Shown here piece after piece: positions 22,177 to 30,292 of a stretch of DNA of 64,000 bases. The stretch comes from [Clostridium] colinum (GTDB lineage Bacteria > Bacillota > Clostridia > Lachnospirales > CAG-274). Numbering within the stretch: position 1 is the stretch's first letter; each line of letters begins with the position of its first letter. Both the position numbers and the translations under genes were made by a program. A model generated the notes under the pieces. The model worked only from the letters and a program-made list of their open reading frames with translations. It did not search any database and was not told where the DNA came from. The stretch spans positions 124,001 to 188,000 of the forward strand of contig NZ_OW712331.1 of NCBI RefSeq assembly GCF_940677205.1. Reading direction: 5' to 3'.

Positions 22177-23154
22177 ATGGACGAATTTACTTCTACTCTT
22201 GTTAAAAAATTTAATTTTAAGCCTAAGTATATTCGTAGAAAAAAATATATGTATATATGCAATACAGACAAGGGTATTAAAGTAATAAGACCAGCAAATT
22301 ATACTGCAGATAAAATAATATTTGTACATAATATAAAACAACACCTTATAAATCAAGGGTTTAATCAATTAGATTATTATTATATGTCAGATGAAAATTT
22401 ACCATATGTAATAAATGAAGATATTATATATATTATGACAGATTATATAGATTTAGACGAATGTGATTTATCCAATAATGAACATACTAAAAAAGCAATA
22501 GAATTATTGGCTAATTTTCATAAATTATCACAAGGATTTAATACAGATATAAATTTTGAGTTTAAATCTTTTGATATAAAAGAGAATTTCAACAAAAAAT
22601 TAGAGAATTTATTAAAAATGAAAAAGCAAGCAAGTAAGCAAAAAAAGCTTACAGATTTTGAGCTATTATTTATAAAAAACTTTGATTATTTTTATAAAAG
22701 TGCAGTGGAGGCAATAGAAATATTAGACAAATATAAATATGATAACCTCAACAAATTGGCAGAGAAAAATTTGATGATATGTCATAATAAAATTAAAGAA
22801 GAAAATATTTTAATAGGTGATAAATCATATTTAACACAACTTGAAAATATAACTACGGAACATTTTGTATATGATTTGGCTAGTTTTATTATTAGGTATA
22901 TAAAAAAGCACCCAGAGGATTATCTATCGTTAGAAAACATTTTAATTACATATTCGAAAATAAATTATATAGATGGTAATATTTTACCGATTTTATATGC
23001 TCTTATTAAATTTCCTAATAGATACATAGATACTTGTCAAAGCTTTTTTGATAGAAGAAGGAATTTTACACCTATATCTATATCTAGTGATTTAGAAAAT
23101 ATATTACAGTTAAAAGATTTTCAAGAAAATTATTTATCAAAGATAAAATATTAA
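22177..23154 (+). CDS. CotS-like spore coat protein with kinase-like fold
   Basis: A 325-residue protein that I place in the CotS/YutH/YsxE group, a phosphotransferase-like (APH) fold found in spore coats. The layout fits: a charged N-terminal lobe, a middle segment IELLANFHKLSQGF, the degenerate catalytic-loop region MICHNKIKEENILIG (equivalent of HGDxxxxN), and FVYDLASFIIRYIKKH in place of the DFD/DLA segment. The catalytic Asp of a true kinase is replaced by Lys, so phosphotransfer is doubtful. A strong GGAGGTG ribosome site precedes the ATG. It is monocistronic between convergent terminators. Assignment is moderately sure and rests on overall pattern. Confidence 0.65.
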   Translation: MDEFTSTLVKKFNFKPKYIRRKKYMYICNTDKGIKVIRPANYTADKIIFVHNIKQHLINQGFNQLDYYYMSDENLPYVINEDIIYIMTDYIDLDECDLSNNEHTKKAIELLANFHKLSQGFNTDINFEFKSFDIKENFNKKLENLLKMKKQASKQKKLTDFELLFIKNFDYFYKSAVEAIEILDKYKYDNLNKLAEKNLMICHNKIKEENILIGDKSYLTQLENITTEHFVYDLASFIIRYIKKHPEDYLSLENILITYSKINYIDGNILPILYALIKFPNRYIDTCQSFFDRRRNFTPISISSDLENILQLKDFQENYLSKIKY

Positions 23155-23216
23155 TAGACTTTTTACTGTGAGAAGTAAATAGTCTAAATTAATGTGTAAA
23201 AATAATAGTATAATAT

Positions 23217-23247
23217 AAAAAGCTGTAGATTTTATCTACAGCTTTTT
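23217..23247. terminator. Bidirectional terminator between the CotS-like gene and nagA
   Basis: AAAAAGCTGTAGAT and complement with a short loop and T/A tracts on both sides. It serves nagA on the minus strand and the CotS-like gene on the plus strand. Confidence 0.88.
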
Positions 23248-23253
23248 ATAAAG

Positions 23254-24354
23254 TTAAATTACTTGTTTTATATTTAAATTTTTATCCATTATAACGATGT
23301 TAGCAACTTTACCAACAGATATACTGCCCATTTTATCAAATATATTTATACTTTTAGCAGGGGTTACAGTACAAGCTTTAATAGCCGATTCTAGAGGAAT
23401 ACCAAAAGATACTGCCTTTCTCATACAATCAAAAAGATTTGTAGCAGACCCAGCAATAGTTCCATCAGATAAAACGGCTTTTCTATCTTGCATAATAACT
23501 TTTTGACCTCCAAGCTCATAAGTACCATTTTCCATACCAGTGGCCATCATACCATCACTTATTAATACTACTCTTTCGTCTGTAAACATTTTAAAAATAG
23601 CTCTAATCATACTAGAATGTATATGTATTCCATCACATATAACCTCAACAAAAACATTATCATTATCAAGTGCTGCACCTACTACACCAGGGTCTCTATG
23701 TGTAAATGCAGGCATAGCATTAAATAAATGAGTAACTCTTGTAGCTCCAAGATTAAAAGCTTGTTGAGCGGTTTCATAATTAGCTATAGTATGTCCAATA
23801 GATATATTAACATTGTCTGACATTTCTTTAATAAAGTCTAAACCACCTTCACATTCTGGAGCCATAGTAACAATTTTAATCATATTGTTACAAGCTTTAT
23901 TAAGTTCTTTAAACATATTTGCTTGAGGATTTACTATAAACTTAGCATCTTGAGCTCCTTTTTTTTCAGATGATAAAAAAGGACCTTCCATATGGATACC
24001 AACTATATTAGCACAATCTTTAGGCAAATATGTTGTAGCCGTATTAAAAATTTCTTTTAATACCTCTTTTTTTAGTGTCATAGAAGTAGGGCAAAATGCA
24101 GTTATCCCATTACTTTTTAAATATTTAGCTATTTGTAAAAGACCTTTAACATCTTTATCACAAAAATCGTGGCCAGTTGCACCGTGTATATGTGTATCTA
24201 TAAGTCCAGGGATAACATAGCAATCTTTAGCATCTATTTCAGTTTTATCTATAACTTCTTGTATATTATTAACGATTATACCATTTTCTATATAAATATC
24301 TTTTTTTTCAAAAGTATTATTTTCATTAAAAACTAAACCATTTTTTATAATCAT
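23254..24354 (-). CDS. nagA: N-acetylglucosamine-6-phosphate deacetylase
   Basis: Metal-dependent amidohydrolase converting GlcNAc-6-P to glucosamine-6-P and acetate, 366 residues. It shows the metal-binding PGLIDTHIHGATGHDF, HMEGPFLSSEKKGAQD, the histidines in ISIGHT and TRVTHLFNAMPAFTHRDPG, and the catalytic Asp in LISDGMMATGM. It is translated after nagB with a 31-base gap, ribosome site AGAAGG. Together with NagB it finishes the sialic acid pathway encoded at 33453-39516 and also processes cell-wall GlcNAc. Full length. Confidence 0.96.
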   Translation of the reverse strand: MIIKNGLVFNENNTFEKKDIYIENGIIVNNIQEVIDKTEIDAKDCYVIPGLIDTHIHGATGHDFCDKDVKGLLQIAKYLKSNGITAFCPTSMTLKKEVLKEIFNTATTYLPKDCANIVGIHMEGPFLSSEKKGAQDAKFIVNPQANMFKELNKACNNMIKIVTMAPECEGGLDFIKEMSDNVNISIGHTIANYETAQQAFNLGATRVTHLFNAMPAFTHRDPGVVGAALDNDNVFVEVICDGIHIHSSMIRAIFKMFTDERVVLISDGMMATGMENGTYELGGQKVIMQDRKAVLSDGTIAGSATNLFDCMRKAVSFGIPLESAIKACTVTPAKSINIFDKMGSISVGKVANIVIMDKNLNIKQVI

Positions 24355-24385
24355 AATTTACCTTCTTTCTAAGAGTGCATAATAA

Positions 24386-25129
24386 TTATAAAAGGCCTTT
24401 TTCTTTTATAATAGATAATGCTTCATCATCTGCAACAATTGTTACATTATTATGGAGTTGTAATATAGAGGCAGGTACGCTAGGTACAATTGGTCCATAT
24501 ATAGATTTATAAAGGGCTTCTGCTTTAGATTTACCAGAAGCTAATAATAAAATACTTTTAGCTTGCATAATATTTTTTATACCCATAGAATAAGCAAATT
24601 TTGGAACTAAATCTAGTGTTTCAAAAAATCTAGAATTAGCTTTTATTGTTTCTTCAGTGAGTTTAACACAATGAGTTTCTTTTTCAAAAGCCTCATCTGG
24701 TTCATTAAATCCTATGTGGCCATTGCTACCAATGCCTAAAAGTTGTAAATCTACACCGCCTAAAGACTTTATTATTTGATTGTATCTATCACATTCTTTT
24801 TTAGTGTCTTCTTCAAGGCCATTTGGTATAAAAGTATTATTAATATCTATATTAACATGATTAAAAAGATGTTTTTTCATAAAATAAGCGTAGCTTTGTT
24901 CATCATCTTTAGATAGACCTTTATATTCATCTAAGTTTACAGATTTTACATTAGCAAAGTCTAAATCACCTTTTTTATACCATTCTACAAGCTGTTTGTA
25001 TGTACCTTCAGGCGTAGAGCCAGTTGCTAAACCTAAAACACAGTTAGGTTTTATTATAACTTGAGCTGAAACAATATTAGCTGCCTTTCTACTCATATCA
25101 TTATAGTCTTTAGCGTTATATATAACCAT
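24386..25129 (-). CDS. nagB: Glucosamine-6-phosphate deaminase
   Basis: Converts glucosamine-6-P to fructose-6-P and ammonia, feeding glycolysis. 247 residues, the shorter Firmicutes-type length compared with about 266 in E. coli, lacking the C-terminal extension. Key blocks: LGLATGSTPEGTYKQL (phosphate loop), VNLDEYKGLSKDDEQSYAYFM, and LLGIGSNGHIGFNEPDEAF with the catalytic Asp/His region. GGGAGG lies 9 bases before ATG. First gene of the nagB-nagA pair. Regulation is not evident: no dedicated NagR/YvoA regulator is adjacent. Confidence 0.96.
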   Translation of the reverse strand: MVIYNAKDYNDMSRKAANIVSAQVIIKPNCVLGLATGSTPEGTYKQLVEWYKKGDLDFANVKSVNLDEYKGLSKDDEQSYAYFMKKHLFNHVNIDINNTFIPNGLEEDTKKECDRYNQIIKSLGGVDLQLLGIGSNGHIGFNEPDEAFEKETHCVKLTEETIKANSRFFETLDLVPKFAYSMGIKNIMQAKSILLLASGKSKAEALYKSIYGPIVPSVPASILQLHNNVTIVADDEALSIIKEKGLL

Positions 25130-25346
25130 TTTTTATACCTCCCAAAATAAATATAATAATTTTATTATACATAATTAAAATAAAAATTTCAATAAGTGTT
25201 TTGACCTAATTAAGGTAATATTTTATTAAAAAATTTTACATATGTATATATAATATATATAAATTAACAAAAAAATACAATAAATATTAATATTTATTAT
25301 TTAAAATTATAGAATAGGAAATAATATAGTATATAAAATTTTAAAA

Positions 25347-25385
25347 GTCTATTATTTTAGTCTTATATGTGATAAAATAATAGAC
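25347..25385. promoter_or_regulatory. Perfect 13-bp inverted repeat upstream of fhs
   Basis: GTCTATTATTTTA and its exact complement are separated by 13 bases, ending 31 bases before the fhs ATG. It could be a leader hairpin or an operator. No T tract follows, so it is not a terminator. Confidence 0.45.
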
Positions 25386-25416
25386 GTATAAAAATTACAC
25401 ATTAGGGAGGGATTTT

Positions 25417-27084
25417 ATGAAAACAGATATCCAAATAGCTAATGAGACAAAAAAGGAAAATATAGAAAATGTATTAAAAAATTTTGATATATGTTCTGAT
25501 AATTTAGAATTTTATGGAAAATATAAGGCTAAGGCCTCTAATCAATTATATAATAAATTAAAAGATAAAAAAGATGGTAAATTAGTATTAGTTACAGCTA
25601 TAAATCCAACTCCAGCAGGAGAAGGAAAAACAACAACAACAATAGGTCTTTCGCAAGCGCTTAATAAAATAGGTATAAAATCTGTTGTTGCACTTAGAGA
25701 ACCTTCTCTTGGTCCTTGTATGGGGATAAAAGGTGGTGCTACAGGAGGAGGATATTCTCAAGTAGTGCCTATGGACGAAATAAATTTACATTTTACAGGA
25801 GATATACACGCAATAACAACAGCTAATAATCTTCTTAGCGCTATATTAGATAATCATATACATCAAGGAAATAGTCTTGATATAGATATAAGAAATATAA
25901 CGTGGAAAAGAACACTAGATATGAATGATAGAGCACTTAGAAATATTACAATAGGTCTTGGAGGCAAAATAAATGGTGTACCACGTGAAGAAGGCTTTAT
26001 GATAACAGTTGCTTCTGAAATAATGGCCATATTATGTCTAGCAAACGATTTAAAAGACTTAAAAGATAGATTAGGTAAAATAATAGTAGCATATAATACA
26101 AAAGGAGAACCAGTTACAGCTAAAGATTTAAATGCACATGGAGCAATGACAGTTTTATTAAAAGATGCTATAAAGCCTAACTTTGTACAAACATTAGAAC
26201 ATACACCAGCTATAATACATGGAGGACCTTTTGCTAATATTGCTCACGGGTGCAACAGTGTTCAAGCCACAAAACTTGCTTTAAAATTATCAGAAGTTGC
26301 AATTACAGAGGCAGGGTTTGGTGCAGATTTAGGAGCAGAAAAGTTTTTTGATATAAAATGTCGTATAGCAGGGTTAAAACCAGATGCAGTTGTGTTAGTA
26401 GCTACTATAAGAAGCTTAAAATTTAACGGTGGTGTATCTAAAGAAGAATTTTCTATACCTAATTTAAATGCGGTAGAAAAAGGCTTTGCAAACCTTGAAA
26501 AACATATAGAAAATATAAAAAAATATGGAGTACCTATGGTTGTTACATTAAATACATTTTTAACAGATAGTGAAGAAGAAATAAACTTTGTTAAAAATAA
26601 ATGTGAAAATATAGGTGTACATTTTGCTTTATCAAAAGTATGGGAAAAAGGTGGAGAAGGTGGTGTAGAGCTTGCTAAAAAAGTTTTAGAGGCTTTAAAA
26701 GAACCTTCAAATTTTAAAGTTTTATATGATGAAAAACTATCTATTGAAGAAAAGTTAAACATTATAGCTAAAGAAATATATGGAGCAGATAGTGTTAAAA
26801 TTTTACCTAAAGCTAAAGAGGAAATAGCACAAATAGAAAAAATAGGCTTAGATAAGATGCCTATATGTATAGCCAAAACACCAGTGTCATTTTCGGATAA
26901 TCCTAAGCTTTTAGGTTGTCCTAAAGGGTTTGATATAACTATAAAAAAAGTTAGCGTATCAGCAGGGGCAGGCTTTATAGTAGCATTAGCAGGAGATGTT
27001 ATGGTTATGCCAGGATTACCTAAAAATCCAGCATCAGAAAATTTAGATATAGATGAAGAAGGTAATATAATAGGACTTTTTTAA
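25417..27084 (+). CDS. fhs: Formate--tetrahydrofolate ligase
   Basis: ATP-dependent enzyme making 10-formyl-tetrahydrofolate from formate, used in one-carbon metabolism and, in acetogens, the Wood-Ljungdahl methyl branch. 555 residues, full length. The P-loop-like [17 protein letters not shown] is near residue 65, followed by [23 protein letters not shown], the folate-binding [10 protein letters not shown], and the C-terminal [23 protein letters not shown] strong AGGGAGGG ribosome site precedes ATG. It is monocistronic between a leader dyad and a bidirectional terminator. No other acetogenesis gene is in the window, so an acetogenic role cannot be inferred. Confidence 0.97.
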   Translation: MKTDIQIANETKKENIENVLKNFDICSDNLEFYGKYKAKASNQLYNKLKDKKDGKLVLVTAINPTPAGEGKTTTTIGLSQALNKIGIKSVVALREPSLGPCMGIKGGATGGGYSQVVPMDEINLHFTGDIHAITTANNLLSAILDNHIHQGNSLDIDIRNITWKRTLDMNDRALRNITIGLGGKINGVPREEGFMITVASEIMAILCLANDLKDLKDRLGKIIVAYNTKGEPVTAKDLNAHGAMTVLLKDAIKPNFVQTLEHTPAIIHGGPFANIAHGCNSVQATKLALKLSEVAITEAGFGADLGAEKFFDIKCRIAGLKPDAVVLVATIRSLKFNGGVSKEEFSIPNLNAVEKGFANLEKHIENIKKYGVPMVVTLNTFLTDSEEEINFVKNKCENIGVHFALSKVWEKGGEGGVELAKKVLEALKEPSNFKVLYDEKLSIEEKLNIIAKEIYGADSVKILPKAKEEIAQIEKIGLDKMPICIAKTPVSFSDNPKLLGCPKGFDITIKKVSVSAGAGFIVALAGDVMVMPGLPKNPASENLDIDEEGNIIGLF

Positions 27085-27096
27085 ATTTGTATAAAT

Positions 27097-27135
27097 AATT
27101 AAAAGGCTAAAGATTTTATCTTTAGCCTTTTAATT
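27097..27135. terminator. Bidirectional terminator between fhs and the rsiV-like gene
   Basis: A perfect 18-bp stem (AATTAAAAGGCTAAAGAT and complement) with a 3-base loop; its TTTTAATT/AATTAAAA ends provide T tracts for both directions. It overlaps the last two bases of the rsiV-like gene. Confidence 0.85.
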
Positions 27136-27994
27136 ATTTATTTTTATTTATTTCAAATGAAACTTGTCCCATATATCCAGGAACTATTTCATATTTGTCA
27201 AAAACAATAACAGGATTACCATTTTTATTTATATAAAAATTTGTTTCATCTGTTATAGTTTTAAATCCATCTATACTATCAACATTATAACCAAAGTAAG
27301 ATAAATTTTCATCTTCTTTAATTTGTTGTTCTATTTGATTTTTTATACTTTCGTTAGCTATATTTATATAATCATCGCCTAGAATATCTTTTAGTGTTAT
27401 ATTTTTACCTGTGTTTAAATCTATGTTGTAAAAATATGATATATTATAAGCATTTGCCCAACCTTCATTAGCATTTAAAACAAGTGATATATGGTCTTTA
27501 CTTTTAGATTTCAAATCATAAGATACATCTACAACTATATTTTTTTGTTTAAATTCTTCTTCGGTGCCACCTGTTTCTATAAATGCTTCTTTATATTCTT
27601 GTATATCTTGCTCTGCTTGTTTTGTATATTCATCTACAATAGTTTTTATTTGATTATTAACTTTATCTGTTATTTGTTTTATATTTTCATCGTCAGTAGA
27701 TATTTGTGGTATTTGAGTATTTATTGTTTTATCATTATCTATTTTTTTGCCGTGAATTGATATTACAGAAACTATTTCACTTATTATAGGTATTTTTGAA
27801 CAAGCCATAGCAAATGTTTCACTAACATTAACACCTATAACAAATAATATTAAAACACTTGCAACTGTTGATGTTAAATATTTCCATTTGTATTTAGGTT
27901 TATTTTTATTTATTTCTAAATTTATTATTTCATTTAATTGTAATGGTACTTCAATATTATTGTATATTTCTTTAGCTTTTTTTATTTTTTTCAT
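27134..27994 (-). CDS. RsiV-like anti-sigma factor, DUF3298 domain
   Basis: Membrane anti-sigma factor, 286 residues. A short cytoplasmic N-terminal part has the sigma-binding-like element NIEVPLQLNEIINLEI, one membrane segment lies at about residues 40-60, and a large extracytoplasmic part follows. The latter begins with an Asp/Asn/Gln-rich linker and ends with the DUF3298-type region (LNTGKNITLKDILGDDY ... KNGNPVIVFDKYEIVPGYMG). In B. subtilis the homologous RsiV binds lysozyme, is cleaved and frees SigV. Here the gene overlaps the ECF sigma gene by the ATGA arrangement, which fits that role. Lysozyme as signal is by homology. No oatA or dlt gene is adjacent, unlike the B. subtilis sigV operon. 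Confidence 0.85.
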   Translation of the reverse strand: MKKIKKAKEIYNNIEVPLQLNEIINLEINKNKPKYKWKYLTSTVASVLILFVIGVNVSETFAMACSKIPIISEIVSVISIHGKKIDNDKTINTQIPQISTDDENIKQITDKVNNQIKTIVDEYTKQAEQDIQEYKEAFIETGGTEEEFKQKNIVVDVSYDLKSKSKDHISLVLNANEGWANAYNISYFYNIDLNTGKNITLKDILGDDYINIANESIKNQIEQQIKEDENLSYFGYNVDSIDGFKTITDETNFYINKNGNPVIVFDKYEIVPGYMGQVSFEINKNK

Positions 27995-28473
27995 AGTTTT
28001 TCCTCCTCTAATTTTATTTTTAATTTTTTAAGTCCAGAATATAATCTACTTTTAACAGTATTTAAATTGCAATTAGTTATTTCCGATACTTGTGCTAATG
28101 TTAAATCTTCAAAATAATGTAATATAATTATAGTTTGTGTATCTGTTGGTAAGAACTTAATTTGGTCAAAAATGTCAATATCATCATTAAATTTTTCAAA
28201 ATACGGCATTTCTTCAATTGATACTTCATTTTTAATATCTCTTTTTTTACTTCTTAAAAATAAAAGATTTTCATTTACTAAAATTTTATAAAACCAACAA
28301 TTGATTGCTTCTTCATTTTTTATTGATTTATATTTTTCTAAGGCTTTTACTACTGCATTTTGTACTATATCTAAAGCGTCATCTTTATTTCTAACATAAG
28401 TATAGGATAGCCTATAAAACTTGTCTTGATTTTCTATTATATGTTTAGATAACTTGTTGTATATATTCAACAT
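27991..28473 (-). CDS. ECF RNA polymerase sigma factor, SigV-like
   Basis: A 160-residue extracytoplasmic-function sigma factor. Sigma-2 region: FYRLSYTYVRNKDDALDIVQNAVVKALEKY with the -10-binding WFYKILVNENLLFLR. Sigma-4 region: LPTDTQTIIILHYFEDLTLAQVSEITNCNLNTVKSRLYSGLKKLK, the helix-turn-helix for the -35 box. N-terminal wording resembles B. subtilis SigV. It overlaps the anti-sigma gene by 4 bases. A GGAGG ribosome site precedes ATG. An autoregulated promoter is expected upstream but I could not identify an unambiguous ECF -35/-10 pair. Confidence 0.9.
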   Translation of the reverse strand: MLNIYNKLSKHIIENQDKFYRLSYTYVRNKDDALDIVQNAVVKALEKYKSIKNEEAINCWFYKILVNENLLFLRSKKRDIKNEVSIEEMPYFEKFNDDIDIFDQIKFLPTDTQTIIILHYFEDLTLAQVSEITNCNLNTVKSRLYSGLKKLKIKLEEEKL

Positions 28474-28702
28474 TTTTCCTCCTTTATAATATTTATATTT
28501 TATTTTTATCCTACTTATATATTATAGATACTGATTGTATAAAAAAAGTTTAAGTATCTTTAAATTTAAATAAAATCGTAAAAAGTTTTGAAAAAATCTA
28601 TAAATAGTTTGATGACAGTTACTAGGTGATATATTAGTCTATTATAAGTATTGAAAATAGATAAAATATATAGTTTATAATTTTTATAGATATAATAAAA
28701 AA

Positions 28703-28753
28703 GCCCTTATAAGGGCATGAAAAAGCCACTAGCAGAACTAGTGGCTTTGATTA
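28703..28753 (+). mobile_element. Possible solo IS200/IS605 right end
   Basis: GCCCTTATAAGGGC followed by AAAGCCACTAG/CTAGTGGCTTT and TGATT. The order and tail match the right end of the intact IS200-type element (GCCCTTATAGGGC at about 51958, then AAACCAC.../GTGGTTT and TGATT at about 52000). No transposase remains. It could instead be ordinary terminator hairpins. Confidence 0.45.
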
Positions 28754-28884
28754 TTAGTTAACTAGGGGTAAACTTGACATTTAAGTCACGTAAAATAAAG
28801 GTTAATTATCTAAATTTATTTTATATAAATTATTGATAATAATTAAATAATACAATAGATTTTTTAGATTTTCAAGAGGAAAAG

Positions 28885-28931
28885 CTAAAAAAAGTAAGAT
28901 TTATTAGTTAATAATAATAAATCTTACTTTT
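28885..28931 (-). terminator. Terminator of yajC
   Basis: A perfect 16-bp stem (AAAGTAAGATTTATTA and complement, 28891-28906 with 28915-28930) with T7 on the minus strand. Symmetric enough to act in both directions. Confidence 0.85.
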
Positions 28932-28994
28932 AATATATAGTTTTTGTTTATTTACTACAAAAAAAGTATATATTAAATATTTAATAACAAAAAA

Positions 28995-29405
28995 TTATTT
29001 TGTTGTGCTAGTAAGATTAGGCTCACCTTTAGACATAATTCTTTGTTTTAAAACAGGTATTAAAACACCTTTGTTTGTTCCAAATTCTATAATAAAAACT
29101 TGGTCTGCTATATCAGTAACTTTACCGTATATACCGCTATCTAATAAAACCCAATCGCCAATTTTTATATCAGATTGAAGTTCTAATAATTTTTTTTCTC
29201 TTTTTTTCTGAGGTCTAATACCTATAAAATAGAATATTAAAACAATGAAAATAATGTAGACAATTATACCCATAGGTGTGGCAAAAAAGTTAAATCCATT
29301 AGTAGCTTGAGGAGCAACATTTGCAACTTGTTCTCCAGCTTGGCTAGCTTGAGGAGCACTTTGAGAACCACCAGTTATAACTGTGTTTAATAGTACAAAA
29401 TTCAT
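28995..29405 (-). CDS. yajC: Preprotein translocase subunit YajC
   Basis: Small inner-membrane protein associated with SecDF in protein export, 136 residues. One membrane segment GIIVYIIFIVLIFYFIGIRPQKKREKK is followed by a KOW-like soluble domain (LQSDIKIGDWVLLDSGIYGKVTDI). The N-terminal extension before the membrane segment is longer than usual and rich in Ala/Gln/Ser. ATG 29405 is chosen because GGGAGATG precedes it at normal spacing; an earlier in-frame ATG would include this site. It is monocistronic; no secD/secF or tgt-queA gene is next to it here. Confidence 0.93.
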   Translation of the reverse strand: MNFVLLNTVITGGSQSAPQASQAGEQVANVAPQATNGFNFFATPMGIIVYIIFIVLIFYFIGIRPQKKREKKLLELQSDIKIGDWVLLDSGIYGKVTDIADQVFIIEFGTNKGVLIPVLKQRIMSKGEPNLTSTTK

Positions 29406-29505
29406 ATTAACATCTCCCATAAAGTTTTTATGTATCAAAATAAAATATATAGCAACTTAAGGCTATTATTTTGACAATAAATAAATTATATAATAATATA
29501 AATAT

Positions 29506-30168
29506 TTAGTCAATACTTGTATTAATATAAGTATTAGGTATATCACCATTAAATACAGTATTTACAAGCATTAACTTTCTAGATATATTTATATCTTTTT
29601 TATACATAGGATTTATTATTCCAATACTAGTATTTATATTTAAATATACCTGAAAGTTTATTTGGTTTATACCTACCGATTGAAAACTTGTTTCATAATC
29701 TACAACGGCATCTCCTATAGAGCTTAAATAAACATTAAAGCAAGGACCAAAATCAGAAAAAGCGCTTATACCAGAAAATACACCAATAGGAAGTTCTACT
29801 TTTGTATCTTTAATTTCTTTTAAATTTTTAGACAATTCTTCAGATACTTTACTACAAATAGTATTTATTAATATAGTATCAACATCTAAATAAGCCTTAT
29901 TTGTATCTTTATCAATATTTTTATTAAAAAAATCATTAGTATGTAAGTTCATTTCTTGTATTATTTTTTCAATACTTCTATTTATTTCTTGGCTTACAAT
30001 ATTAGCTGCATATTTTTCACTTACTTTTATTGCAGTAGGCAAAACTTCTTCTTCAAACTGTACAACAAACATGTAAATAGACCAAACAAATATACATAAA
30101 AAAATAAGAGGTAAAAATTTTATTTTAATTTTTTTTTTGGGTTTATGTCTTTTTTTTCTATAATACAT
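29506..30168 (-). CDS. yunB: Sporulation protein YunB
   Basis: A 220-residue single-pass membrane protein of the YunB family, mother-cell expressed (SigE regulon) in B. subtilis. A basic N terminus (MYYRKKRHKPKKKIKIK) precedes the membrane segment FLPLIFLCIFVWSIYMFVV. The family blocks KVSEKYAANIVSQEINRSIEK, PIGVFSGISAFSDFGP and DAVVDYETSFQSVGINQINFQVYLNI are present. It is transcribed divergently from the PBP gene. Molecular role is unknown. With YlmC/YmxH and the CotS-like gene it supports a spore-forming ancestry. Confidence 0.9.
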   Translation of the reverse strand: MYYRKKRHKPKKKIKIKFLPLIFLCIFVWSIYMFVVQFEEEVLPTAIKVSEKYAANIVSQEINRSIEKIIQEMNLHTNDFFNKNIDKDTNKAYLDVDTILINTICSKVSEELSKNLKEIKDTKVELPIGVFSGISAFSDFGPCFNVYLSSIGDAVVDYETSFQSVGINQINFQVYLNINTSIGIINPMYKKDINISRKLMLVNTVFNGDIPNTYINTSID

Positions 30169-30258
30169 ATATAATCACCTTTTAGTATAAGAATATTTTA
30201 ATAATTGTTACAATATTTTTAAAAATTTGTTTTTATACTTTATTAATTTATTTAAATT

Positions 30259-30267
30259 TGTTATAAT
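30259..30267 (+). promoter_or_regulatory. Extended -10 promoter of the PBP gene
   Basis: TGTTATAAT, an extended -10 element, lies 26 bases before the ATG at 30293. The -35 region at 17-bp spacing is poor (TTTATT), as often tolerated by extended -10 promoters. Confidence 0.55.
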
Positions 30268-30292
30268 ATATGCTTGAAAAGGAGTCGATTTA

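Larger units (their letters stand above)
28474..28994. other. Intergenic region with hairpin elements
   Basis: About 520 bases without a supported ORF. It holds two adjacent hairpins resembling an IS200 right end (28703-28753), the yajC terminator (28885-28931), and otherwise A/T-rich sequence. Confidence 0.6.
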
